From positions 1 through 64,000 of the forward strand of contig CAZCBN010000001.1 of NCBI GenBank assembly GCA_964496975.1: DNA of 64,000 bases, read 5' to 3'. The notes under the pieces are model-generated. The model saw only the letters and a program-made list of their open reading frames with translations, did no database searches and had not been told where the DNA came from. Origin of the DNA: CAZCBN01 sp964496975 (lineage in GTDB: Bacteria; Planctomycetota; Phycisphaerae; Phycisphaerales; UBA1924). Positions 16,901 to 25,322 of this stretch are shown piece by piece; the stretch's first letter is position 1, and each line of letters starts with the position of its first letter. The position numbers were made by a program, and so were the translations under genes.

Positions 16901-19900
16901 GATGGACGGTGCCGGGCCCGCACAACGCCTCGACATCCCGCACAAACCCTTCGCTGGGCCTGATCCGGTGCGACGTCGCCGTGCGGACGCGCAGCCCTCC
17001 GGTGCCCCCCGGCAGATCGACGCACAGGGCGACACGACGGTCGCCCGGGTGCCGTTCGAACACCTCGACGAGCGACCGCAGCCGGTCACGCGCCGCCGCC
17101 TGTCCGGCGAGCACGATCTGCACTTCGCGGACCGTGCGTTCGCGCGCGGCCTCCAGCGTCATGATCTCACTGGCGACCATCTTGCTGGTTTCCTCGTCGC
17201 GTTCGTACTTCCCCCGCACGAGCAACAGCGCATCGTCGGTCACCAGGCTGCCGTACTTGGCGAACGCCTCGGGAAAGACGACCACTTCAGCCTTGCCGGC
17301 TTCATCTTCCAGGTTAAACGCCGCCATGCGGTCGCCGCGTTTGGTCTTCAGCGGGCGCAGCCCCGACACGATGCCGGCCGCCTGCACGTCGGGCTCGGAC
17401 CGCGTCAGCGCCGACACCGGGAACGCGCGGTTCGCGGCGATGACCTCGGCGTACCGCTGCAGCGGATGCCCGCTCATGTACAGGCCGAGCGCTTCCTTCT
17501 CGAACGTCAGGGCCTGGGTTTCGGTCCAGGGCGCCGCGTCGGGCAACACCGCCTGGTCGTCGAGCGGCGCCCCCGCTTCCTCCTCGCCCCCGAACAGACT
17601 CGACTGGCCCTGGTCGCGGTCGCGCTGGTGCCGGCTGCCGTGATCGAGAATGCGATCCACGCCCTGCAGCAGGCGCGGGCGCCAGGCCAGATAGTCGCGG
17701 CCCTGCTCGGGCGACAACAGGTCGCAGGCGCCGGCCTTGATCAGGCACTCGAAGACCTTCTTGTTCGCCAGTCGCAGATCGATCTGCTCCGCCAGCGCAA
17801 ACAGCGATGTGATCCGGCCGCCCATGGCCGCGCGCGCCGCCAGCAGCGACTGCACGGCGCCTTCGCCGACGCCCTTGACGGCGCCCAGCCCGAAGCGCAC
17901 CCCGTCGGGCTGCACGACGAACTGCCACTCGCTGCGGTTGATGTCGGGCGGCAGGATCGGCACGCCCAGCTCCCGGCACTCCGCCAGGTACAACGCGACC
18001 TTGTCGGACGACTGCGACTCGATGGTCAGCAGCGCCGCCATGAAGTGCCTCGGGTAATTGGCCTTGAGGTACGCGGTCTGATACGCCAGCAGGGCGTAGG
18101 TGGTCGAGTGCGACTTGTTGAAGCCGTAGCCGGCGAAGAATTCGATGAACTGGAAGATCTTGGTGGCCTTCTTCTCGCTGATGCCCCGTTCGGCGCAGCC
18201 GGACATGAAGCGCTCGCGCGTGGCGGCCATCTTCTTTTCGTCCTTCTTGCCCATCGCGCGGCGCAGTTCATCGGCCTGCCCCAGCGAAAACCCGGCCAGG
18301 TCGCTGGCCAGGCGCATGACCTGCTCCTGGTACGCGATGATGCCGTACGTCTCCTTGAGCGACGGTTCCATCGCGGGCACGTCGTACTTGATCTCGGCGC
18401 GGCCGTGTTTGCGGTTGATGTAGTCGTCGACGACGCCGGCGCGCAGCGGCCCCGGCCGGTACAACGCGTTGAGGGCGATCAGGTCCTCCAGACACTGCGG
18501 CTTGGCCTTGCGCAGCGTCTCGCGCATGCCCGAACTCTCGAACTGGAAGACGCCGTGTGTCTGGCCGTTGGAAAACAGCTGATACGTCTTCGCGTCGTCG
18601 AGCGGCAGGTGGTCGAGGTCGATCTCGACGCCGGTCGTTTCCTTGATGTGTTTGACGGCGTCATCGAGCAGCGTCAGCGTGCTCAGGCCCAGGAAGTCCA
18701 TCTTGAGCAGGCCCACCCGCTCGACTTCCTTCATGGCCCACTGCGTGGTGATTTCGTCCTTCTGGCTGCGGTACAGCGGCGCGAACTCCACGACCGGCCT
18801 CGGGGCGATGACGACACCGGCGGCGTGCACCGAGGCGTGCCGCGTCATGCCTTCCAGCCGCTTCGCGACCTTCATCAGCTCGCGCACCCGTTCGTCCTTG
18901 CGCTCCAGCTCGGCCAGCGCGGGCACTTCCTCCAGCGCCTTGTCGAGATTCATGTCGAGCGTGCCGGGAATGAGCTTGGCGACCTTGTCGACCTCCGAGA
19001 TCGGGAACTCCATGACGCGGCCGACGTCGCGCACGACGGCGCGGGCCTTCATGGTGCCGAAGGTGATGATCTGCGCGACGTTTTCGCGGCCGTACTTCTG
19101 CGTGACGTACTGGATGACCTCGCCGCGCCGGCGTTCGCAGAAGTCGATGTCGATGTCGGGCAGGGTCACGCGTTCCGGATTGAGGAAGCGCTCGAAGTAC
19201 AGGTCGAAGTGCATCGGATCGACGTCCGTGATGCGCAGGCAGTACGCCACCAGGCTGCCCGCCGCCGATCCACGGCCCGGGCCCACGGGAATCTGCCGCT
19301 CACGCGCGTACCGGATGAAGTCCCACACGATCAGGAAGTACCCGGCGTACTTCATCTTCCGGATCATGTCGATCTCGTAGGTCAGGCGCGTCTCGTACTC
19401 GGCCAGGCTGTGCCGCAGCAGGCCGCCCGCTTCCATCTCCTTCCACCGCCCCAGCCGCTCGGCGAACCCCTGCCGCACGGTGTGTTCGAAATAGGTGTCG
19501 GTCGTGAACCCCGGCGGCACGTCGAACTCGGGCAGGTGGTGCACGTTCGACGGGATGTCGACCTGGCAGCGTTCGGCGATCCGCACGGTGTTGGCCAGCG
19601 CGTCGGGATGATCGCCGAACACGACGGCCATCTCCTCGGCCGTTTTCAGGAAGAACTGGTCGCCGTGGTACCGCAGGCGCTTTTCGTCGCTCGCGTTCTT
19701 GCCGGTGCCGATGCACAGCAGGATGTCGTGCGGATGCTGGTCGGTGTGTTTGAGGTAGTGGACGTCGTTGGTGGCGACCAGCGGCAGGCCGAGATCGCGC
19801 GCAATCGGCAGCAACCCCGTGTTCACGATCTTCTGTTCCTCGATGCCCTGGTACTGCATCTCGAGGAAGAAGTGCTCCGGCCCGAGAATGTCGCGGTACA

Positions 19901-20381
19901 CGGCCGCGGCGTCCAGCGCCTTGCGCGCCTGGTCGGTGCGGATGCCCGTCGCCACCTCGCCCTTGAGGCAGCTGCTCAGGCCGATGAGGCCCTTGCTGTG
20001 TTGCGCCAGCAGCGCCTTGTCGATCCGGGGCTTGTAATAAAACCCTTCGGTGTAGCCGGCCGAGACGAGTTTCATCAGGTTGTGAAACCCCTCGGTCGTC
20101 TCCGACAGCAGCACCAGGTGGTTCGCCGTCTCCCCCGGGGTGCCCGAACGGTCGCGCCGGTCGCCGGGCGCGACGTACACCTCGCAGCCGAGGATCGGCT
20201 TCAGACCGCGTTTCTTGGCTTCGTCGTGGAACGTGACGGCCGAGAACATGTTGCCGTGTTCGGTCACGGCCACGGCCGGCATCTTCAGGGCCGCGACGCG
20301 GTCGAGCAATTCGCCAATCCGGCACGCGCCATCGAGCAGCGAATACTCGGTGTGCAGGTGCAGGTGGACGAACTCGGGCAT
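16893..20381 (-). CDS. dnaE: DNA polymerase III alpha subunit
   Basis: 1162 residues from the ATG at 20381. The PHP domain is at the N-terminus (FVHLHLHTEYSLLDGA), the palm carries catalytic aspartates in LPDIDIDFCERRRG (about 405-410) and LLKMDFLGLSTLTLLDD (about 560), then helix-hairpin-helix motifs and a C-terminal OB fold (about 990-1080). It is the replicative polymerase. The ATG lies 2 bases past the guaA stop with GGGAG 5 bases upstream; a GTG at 20393 would overlap guaA and is less likely. The last codons lie inside an 8-bp tandem array. Confidence 0.97.
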   Translation of the reverse strand: MPEFVHLHLHTEYSLLDGACRIGELLDRVAALKMPAVAVTEHGNMFSAVTFHDEAKKRGLKPILGCEVYVAPGDRRDRSGTPGETANHLVLLSETTEGFHNLMKLVSAGYTEGFYYKPRIDKALLAQHSKGLIGLSSCLKGEVATGIRTDQARKALDAAAVYRDILGPEHFFLEMQYQGIEEQKIVNTGLLPIARDLGLPLVATNDVHYLKHTDQHPHDILLCIGTGKNASDEKRLRYHGDQFFLKTAEEMAVVFGDHPDALANTVRIAERCQVDIPSNVHHLPEFDVPPGFTTDTYFEHTVRQGFAERLGRWKEMEAGGLLRHSLAEYETRLTYEIDMIRKMKYAGYFLIVWDFIRYARERQIPVGPGRGSAAGSLVAYCLRITDVDPMHFDLYFERFLNPERVTLPDIDIDFCERRRGEVIQYVTQKYGRENVAQIITFGTMKARAVVRDVGRVMEFPISEVDKVAKLIPGTLDMNLDKALEEVPALAELERKDERVRELMKVAKRLEGMTRHASVHAAGVVIAPRPVVEFAPLYRSQKDEITTQWAMKEVERVGLLKMDFLGLSTLTLLDDAVKHIKETTGVEIDLDHLPLDDAKTYQLFSNGQTHGVFQFESSGMRETLRKAKPQCLEDLIALNALYRPGPLRAGVVDDYINRKHGRAEIKYDVPAMEPSLKETYGIIAYQEQVMRLASDLAGFSLGQADELRRAMGKKDEKKMAATRERFMSGCAERGISEKKATKIFQFIEFFAGYGFNKSHSTTYALLAYQTAYLKANYPRHFMAALLTIESQSSDKVALYLAECRELGVPILPPDINRSEWQFVVQPDGVRFGLGAVKGVGEGAVQSLLAARAAMGGRITSLFALAEQIDLRLANKKVFECLIKAGACDLLSPEQGRDYLAWRPRLLQGVDRILDHGSRHQRDRDQGQSSLFGGEEEAGAPLDDQAVLPDAAPWTETQALTFEKEALGLYMSGHPLQRYAEVIAANRAFPVSALTRSEPDVQAAGIVSGLRPLKTKRGDRMAAFNLEDEAGKAEVVVFPEAFAKYGSLVTDDALLLVRGKYERDEETSKMVASEIMTLEAARERTVREVQIVLAGQAAARDRLRSLVEVFERHPGDRRVALCVDLPGGTGGLRVRTATSHRIRPSEGFVRDVEALCGPGTVHLR

Positions 20382-20383
20382 GC

Positions 20384-21922
20384 CTACTCCCACTCGATCG
20401 TCGCCGGCGGCTTCGAGCTGATGTCGTACACCACGCGGTTGATCCCGCGCACCTCGTTCACGATGCGCGACGAAATCGTGGCGAGCAGGTCGTGCGGCAG
20501 GCGCGCCCAGTCGGCCGTCATGCCGTCCCGGCTCTCCACCGCGCGAATCGCCACCGTGTATTCGTACGTACGCTCATCCCCCATCACGCCGACGCTCTGA
20601 ACCGGCAGCAGCACCGCAAACGACTGCCACAACTTCCGGTACCACCCGGCGCGCCGCACTTCGTCGGCGACGATGGCATCCGCGGCGCGCAGCAGGGCCA
20701 GCTGCGGCCGGGAGATCGGCCCCAGCAGTCGCACGGCCAGACCCGGCCCCGGGAACGGCTGGCGCCACACGAACTCGTCCTCGAGCCCCAGCGTCGTGCC
20801 GAGCGCGCGGACTTCGTCCTTGAACAGTTCGCGCAGCGGCTCAACGAGCCGGAACTTCATGCGTTCGGGCAGGCCGCCGACGTTGTGATGGCTCTTGATG
20901 ACCGCGGACGGACCGCGGACCGACACACTCTCGATGACGTCGGGATACAAGGTGCCCTGCGCGAGGAACTCGAAGTCGCCCAGCGCCCGGGCCTCCGCCT
21001 CGAACACGTCGATGAACGCGGCGCCGATGATCTTGCGCTTCTGCTCGGGATCGCTGACACCCTCGAGCCGCGAGAGGAACTCATCGGCCGCATCGGCGAA
21101 CACCAGATGCAGCCCGAGCCGTACGAAGCGCTCGCGCACCTGCTGCGCCTCGTTGTGGCGCAGCAGCCCGTTGTCGACGAAGATGCAGGTCAGCCGCGGG
21201 CCGATGGCCTTGTGGATGAGCAGCGCCGCGACGGTCGAGTCGACGCCGCCCGACAGTCCGCACACGACCCGCCCCTCGCCCACCTGCGCCCGGATGCGGG
21301 CCACGCTTTCCTCGACAAATCCCGCCATCGTCCAATCGCCGCGGCATCCGCAGACGCCGAACGCGAAGTTCCGCAGCAGATCGGCACCGTGTTCGGTGTG
21401 CACGACTTCCGGATGGAACAGCAGCGCGTAACACCGCCGCGTGTCGTCGTGCATGGCCGCCACGGGCGCGTTGGCCGATGTGGCGCTCACGGCGAACCCG
21501 GGCGGCGCCGCCGAGACGAAGTCGCCATGGCTGGCCCACACCCGCAGCGACGCGGGCACGCCGGCAAACAAGGCCGAGGTCGAGCCGGCCGCGTCGACGA
21601 TGGCGTGGCCGAACTCGCGGTGCGACGCCCGGGCCACCGCGCCGCCGAACTGCTCCGTCATCACCTGCATGCCGTAGCAGATGCCGAGGATCGGCAGGCC
21701 GAGCGACCAGATGCCGGGGTCGGGCCGCGGCGCGCCCTCCTCCGACAGACTGCGCGGCCCCCCCGACAGGATGATCCCTGCGGGCGCGCGCGCGGCCAGG
21801 ACGCTGGCGGGCGTGTTGAACGGGAGAATCTCCGAGTACACCGAGAGTTCGCGCAGGCGTCGCGCGATCAACTGGGTGTATTGGGATCCGAAATCGAGAA
21901 CGAGGATGGTTTGATGCGTCAC
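20384..21922 (-). CDS. guaA: GMP synthase (glutamine-hydrolysing)
   Basis: 512 residues from a GTG at 21922, which starts the protein at THQTILVLDFGSQYTQLIAR. The class I glutamine amidotransferase domain has its nucleophile in LGICYGMQVM and His/Glu in LLFHPEVVHTEHG. The ATP pyrophosphatase domain has GLSGGVDSTVAALLI, and the dimerisation domain ends with VVYDISSKPPATIEWE. It converts XMP to GMP. The open frame reaches further upstream but that part has no GuaA features. A TATAAT box lies at 21950 to 21945 on the minus strand; guaA heads the long operon. Confidence 0.97.
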   Translation of the reverse strand: MTHQTILVLDFGSQYTQLIARRLRELSVYSEILPFNTPASVLAARAPAGIILSGGPRSLSEEGAPRPDPGIWSLGLPILGICYGMQVMTEQFGGAVARASHREFGHAIVDAAGSTSALFAGVPASLRVWASHGDFVSAAPPGFAVSATSANAPVAAMHDDTRRCYALLFHPEVVHTEHGADLLRNFAFGVCGCRGDWTMAGFVEESVARIRAQVGEGRVVCGLSGGVDSTVAALLIHKAIGPRLTCIFVDNGLLRHNEAQQVRERFVRLGLHLVFADAADEFLSRLEGVSDPEQKRKIIGAAFIDVFEAEARALGDFEFLAQGTLYPDVIESVSVRGPSAVIKSHHNVGGLPERMKFRLVEPLRELFKDEVRALGTTLGLEDEFVWRQPFPGPGLAVRLLGPISRPQLALLRAADAIVADEVRRAGWYRKLWQSFAVLLPVQSVGVMGDERTYEYTVAIRAVESRDGMTADWARLPHDLLATISSRIVNEVRGINRVVYDISSKPPATIEWE

Positions 21923-21943
21923 AGGCGACCGCGGGAATCCCGA

Positions 21944-21950
21944 TATTATA
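21944..21950. promoter_or_regulatory. Divergent -10 region, guaA / PQQ-repeat gene
   Basis: ATATTATA gives TATAAT on the minus strand (21950 to 21945) for guaA, 23 bases from its GTG, and TATTAT on the plus strand (21944-21949), 6 bases from the GTG at 21955. No good -35 was found. Confidence 0.6.
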
Positions 21951-21954
21951 AGCC

Positions 21955-23091
21955 GTGGGTCCCCGACTGCCGCCCCTGTTCGCACTGCTCTGCTGCGCGC
22001 TGACCGCCGTCACCGCGCAGGAACGCGCGGTGCCTCTGTCGCCTCTCACGCCGATCTGGTCCTCGGCGCTGCCGTTTGGAGAGTCCGTGCGTCTCATTGT
22101 CGGCGAGACGCGCCTGATCGTGGCGGCCGAGTCGCGGCTGGACGCGCTGGCGTGGGCGTCAGGCGCGCCGCAATGGAGCGCGGCGATGGCCGGCACCGCG
22201 ACGCCGCTGGTGGCCGATGGCCGCGTGTTTGCCGCCGCCGACGGTCACATCGCCGCCCTGTCCGAGGTCACCGGCCACGTGGAATGGCGCTGGCCGGCCG
22301 CCGGCGTCACGGCCCCGCTCGCGTACCGCGCGGGCTGGCTGTTCGTGATCACCGCCGACGGGAACGTGACCGGTCTGCGCGCGGCCGATGGCGCGCCGCA
22401 GTGGACCGCCCCGCACCCGCCCGCGCGGCTGGCGGCGCCGCTCACCGTGGACGGCGACGGACTCTTTGGCGTCTTCGACGACGGCTCCCTCGTCGCCTGG
22501 CAGGTCTCGACCGGGCAGGTGCGCTGGACGACGCAGGTGGCGCCGCGGCCGGGGCAGATCCTGGCCGCGCACGGGCGGCTGTACGTGTCGGCCGGCGGGC
22601 GGCTCACCGCGTTCCGTCAACGCGACGGCCGGCCGGAGTGGTCGTTCGCCGTCAACCTGCCGGCCGTCAGCCGGCTGGCGGCCGACGCCACCCACATCTA
22701 TTTCGGCGCGCTGGACAACAGCGTCCGCGCGCACCGGGAACGCGACGGCACGCTGGCCTGGAACGCCAAGCTGAGCGAACGGATCGTGGAAGGCCTGTCG
22801 GCCGATGCGGGCATGGTGCTGGTCCCGCACTCGAACGGCGCGGTGCAGTTGCTCCTGGCGACGTCGGGCCGGCGTGCCGGGACGCTGGCGTCGCCGCTGC
22901 CCGATGCGCGCGGCGCCACGCTGCTGGCCACGGCCGGCGAGGGCGCCGATCTGCGTCTGGCGCGGCTGACGGCCGCCGACCAGTCGCGCACCATCGAGGC
23001 GTTCGCCCGGCGGACGCTGGCGGTTACCCCCGCGTCGACACTGACGGGGACGCCGCTGCCGTGGCCACCGGCGGCGCCGCCGCGTCGGTAA
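21955..23091 (+). CDS. Exported PQQ-type beta-propeller repeat protein
   Basis: 378 residues with a GTG start and an N-terminal signal peptide (about 1-21, ending VTAQ). Repeats of the PQQ/BamB type follow, for example SRLDALAWASGAPQW, GHIAALSEVTGHVEWRW, GNVTGLRAADGAPQWTA and GRLTAFRQRDGRPEWSF, forming one propeller. No quinoprotein catalytic residues are recognised, so it may be a BamB-like scaffold or an unknown periplasmic protein. It is divergent from guaA with a shared AT-rich -10 region, and its 3' end overlaps the convergent aminotransferase gene by 68 bases. Confidence 0.8.
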   Translation: MGPRLPPLFALLCCALTAVTAQERAVPLSPLTPIWSSALPFGESVRLIVGETRLIVAAESRLDALAWASGAPQWSAAMAGTATPLVADGRVFAAADGHIAALSEVTGHVEWRWPAAGVTAPLAYRAGWLFVITADGNVTGLRAADGAPQWTAPHPPARLAAPLTVDGDGLFGVFDDGSLVAWQVSTGQVRWTTQVAPRPGQILAAHGRLYVSAGGRLTAFRQRDGRPEWSFAVNLPAVSRLAADATHIYFGALDNSVRAHRERDGTLAWNAKLSERIVEGLSADAGMVLVPHSNGAVQLLLATSGRRAGTLASPLPDARGATLLATAGEGADLRLARLTAADQSRTIEAFARRTLAVTPASTLTGTPLPWPPAAPPRR

Positions 23092-24292
23092 GCGCCGCGG
23101 CCAACCGCCGCGCGCCCTCCTGCATCCGCTCGGGCGAGGCGGACGAAAACGACAGGCGAATGAAGCGGCGTTCCTGACCCGACACAAAAAACGCGCTGCC
23201 GGCCACGTAGATGACGCCGCGCGCCTGCGCAAACGGCAGCAACACGTCGCCGTCGACGGCCCCGGTCAGTTGCGCCCAGAGGAAGAAGCCGCCGCGCGGC
23301 GCCGACCAGGCCAGCGCCCCCGGGCATGCGCTCGACAACGCGGACGCCATCGCGTCACGCTGCGCCTGGTAGTGACGCCGCAGGACCGGCACCTGCGCCG
23401 CGAGCACGCCGCGCCGGATGGCCTGATCGACGATCTGCTGCGCCAGCCCTCCCGTGCAGAGATCGGCCGCCTGCTTGGCCACCTCGAACTTCGCCGTCAG
23501 CGCGGGCGCCGCATGCATCCACGCCACGCGCACGCCGGGCGCGAGCGTCTTGGAGAAGCTGCTGAGATAGATCACCCGCCCCTCGGTGTCATCGGCGGCA
23601 ATGGGCCGTGTCTCCGATTCGCGCGTCACGTCCTCGAAGTACAGATCCCGGTAGGGATCGTCCTCCACGATCAGCAGCTGGTTGCGCGCGGCCCAGTCGA
23701 GCAGACGCCGGCGTTTGTCGAGGCTGATGAGCAGCCCGGTCGGGTTCTGGAAGTTGGGCACGACGTAGAGGCACTTGACCGTGCGCCCCTCGGCGCGCAC
23801 GCGGACCAGCGTGCGGTCCAGCGCCTCGAGGTCGAGGCCGTCGGCCTCCTGCGCCACACCGACCAGCTCCGCGCCCACGTTCCGAAACGCCGTGATCGCG
23901 CCGGTATACGACGGCAGTTCGACCAACACGACGTCGCCGGGATCGAGCAGCACACGCGCCAGCAGATCCAGCCCCTGCTGCGACCCGTTGGTCACCGTCA
24001 GCCGATCGGGATGGCTGGTGATCCCGCGCTCGGCCAGCAGGCCGGTCAGGCTTTCGAGCAAGGGGCGCAGGCCGCGTGTGGCGCCGTACTGCAACACCGT
24101 GCCCTGCCGGCCGCTCAGCAGATCGTCGGCGATGGCCCGGAACGCGTCCCACGGGAAGGTCGACTCGGACGGATACCCGGGCGCAAACGACACCATGTCG
24201 CGGGCGTCGGCCAGCACCGTGCCCATCTTGCGGATGGCCGACTCGCGCATCGACTGCCCGGCGCGGGAGAAAAACGCATCAAACGTGATCAT
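23024..24292 (-). CDS. PLP-dependent class I/II aminotransferase
   Basis: 422 residues. It has the fold-type I pattern: TVTNGSQQGLDLLARVLLD, YVVPNFQNPTGLLIS, IVEDDPYRDLYFED and the Schiff-base lysine, Lys248, in SSFSKTLAPGVRVAW. It resembles 2-aminoadipate/multi-substrate aminotransferases and the C-terminal half of MocR regulators; no N-terminal DNA-binding domain is present. The start ATG at 24292 overlaps the stop of the membrane-protein gene (ATGA). The C-terminal tail (about 20 Ala/Pro/Ser residues) is encoded antisense to the neighbouring gene. Confidence 0.88.
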   Translation of the reverse strand: MITFDAFFSRAGQSMRESAIRKMGTVLADARDMVSFAPGYPSESTFPWDAFRAIADDLLSGRQGTVLQYGATRGLRPLLESLTGLLAERGITSHPDRLTVTNGSQQGLDLLARVLLDPGDVVLVELPSYTGAITAFRNVGAELVGVAQEADGLDLEALDRTLVRVRAEGRTVKCLYVVPNFQNPTGLLISLDKRRRLLDWAARNQLLIVEDDPYRDLYFEDVTRESETRPIAADDTEGRVIYLSSFSKTLAPGVRVAWMHAAPALTAKFEVAKQAADLCTGGLAQQIVDQAIRRGVLAAQVPVLRRHYQAQRDAMASALSSACPGALAWSAPRGGFFLWAQLTGAVDGDVLLPFAQARGVIYVAGSAFFVSGQERRFIRLSFSSASPERMQEGARRLAAALTDAAAPPVATAAASPSVSTRG

Positions 24293-25302
24293 GCTCGTGA
24301 CACCCAGAGCGCCGGCGGCTCGTCGAGCGCCGGATCCACAAAACGGCGGTACTGGCTCTGGTACGCGCTCCACGCCGCCAGGGCCATGTAATCAAAGACC
24401 AGGCCGCGCACCAGCCAGGCGGCCATCTGCAAGGGTACTACCGCCAGCCCCACGATGGGGACCCAGGCAATCAGCGCCAGCCCGGCCGTCGCCAGCAGCG
24501 ACGCGGCCCACGCCAGCGCGCCCAACGCCGTCACCACCCCGAACACGCCGGCCACCTGGCGGGCGTCGTGCCGGACAAACGCCGCGAGCCGCGACACCGC
24601 GCGGCGCAGGCCGACGTCCTCGGTGACGACGATGACCTGGATGAGGACGTAAGCCAGATTGATGGCCCCCAGCACCACGGCGGTGGCGGCCAGGGCGATG
24701 ACCGTGCCGAGACTGCCCAGCGCGCTCCACGGCCCCCCCACCATCAGCAGGAACAGCGCCCACACACCGCTGAGCGTGACGAGCCCGACGATCGCGTAGG
24801 CCAGACAGAGCCACGCGCCCAGCCGCAGGAACCGGCCGCCAAACCGCGCCATCCCGGCAAAGAGCCCCGCCAGTGAAAACACCGCCGCTGCGCGCCAGAG
24901 ACCCGTGGTGAACGGGCCGCGCTGCGTGGCGTCCGCGCGCGATTCGGCGTCCACCAGCAACGCGCCGGCGCCGGCCTGCATGAGGAACACCACGGTCGCG
25001 CCACCGACCGCCACCAGGCCGACCGCAACGAGGAACGTGACGAGGGCTTCGGGGCGCCCAGCGAGGGACGCCGCCACCAGTCCCGTCGCGGCGCGCAGAT
25101 CCTCGGCCAGCCATCCGCCCATGTCGCCGCCGACGAGCACGGCGGCCACGAAGATGCCACCGACGACCGGCACGGCCACCGCCGCGCGATACGTCGCGAC
25201 CACGAGGAACTGGAAGAGGACCAGCGGCCAGTTGGCCGCGGCGATGCAGGCCCCGCGCGTCAGCGCCGCGCGCAACGGAAGGCCGCCAAGGCTGCCGCGC
25301 AT
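24289..25302 (-). CDS. Multi-pass membrane protein of unknown function
   Basis: 337 residues with about six hydrophobic segments (for example LVLFQFLVVATYRAAVAVPV, ALVTFLVAVGLVAVGGATVV, LGTVIALAATAVVLGAINLA). No catalytic motif or family was recognised. The N-terminus carries a short Gly/Leu-rich amphipathic stretch. It is coupled to the aminotransferase by ATGA overlap, so the two probably form one unit. A TATACT box lies at 25315 to 25310 (minus strand), 8 bases before the ATG. Confidence 0.75.
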   Translation of the reverse strand: MRGSLGGLPLRAALTRGACIAAANWPLVLFQFLVVATYRAAVAVPVVGGIFVAAVLVGGDMGGWLAEDLRAATGLVAASLAGRPEALVTFLVAVGLVAVGGATVVFLMQAGAGALLVDAESRADATQRGPFTTGLWRAAAVFSLAGLFAGMARFGGRFLRLGAWLCLAYAIVGLVTLSGVWALFLLMVGGPWSALGSLGTVIALAATAVVLGAINLAYVLIQVIVVTEDVGLRRAVSRLAAFVRHDARQVAGVFGVVTALGALAWAASLLATAGLALIAWVPIVGLAVVPLQMAAWLVRGLVFDYMALAAWSAYQSQYRRFVDPALDEPPALWVSRA

Positions 25303-25309
25303 CCGTGCG

Positions 25310-25315
25310 AGTATA
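25310..25315 (-). promoter_or_regulatory. -10 box of the membrane-protein/aminotransferase unit
   Basis: TATACT on the minus strand ends 8 bases before the ATG at 25302. The divergent kinase GTG is at 25323, so its -10 would have to overlap the same bases. Confidence 0.5.
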
Positions 25316-25322
25316 GCCCACG

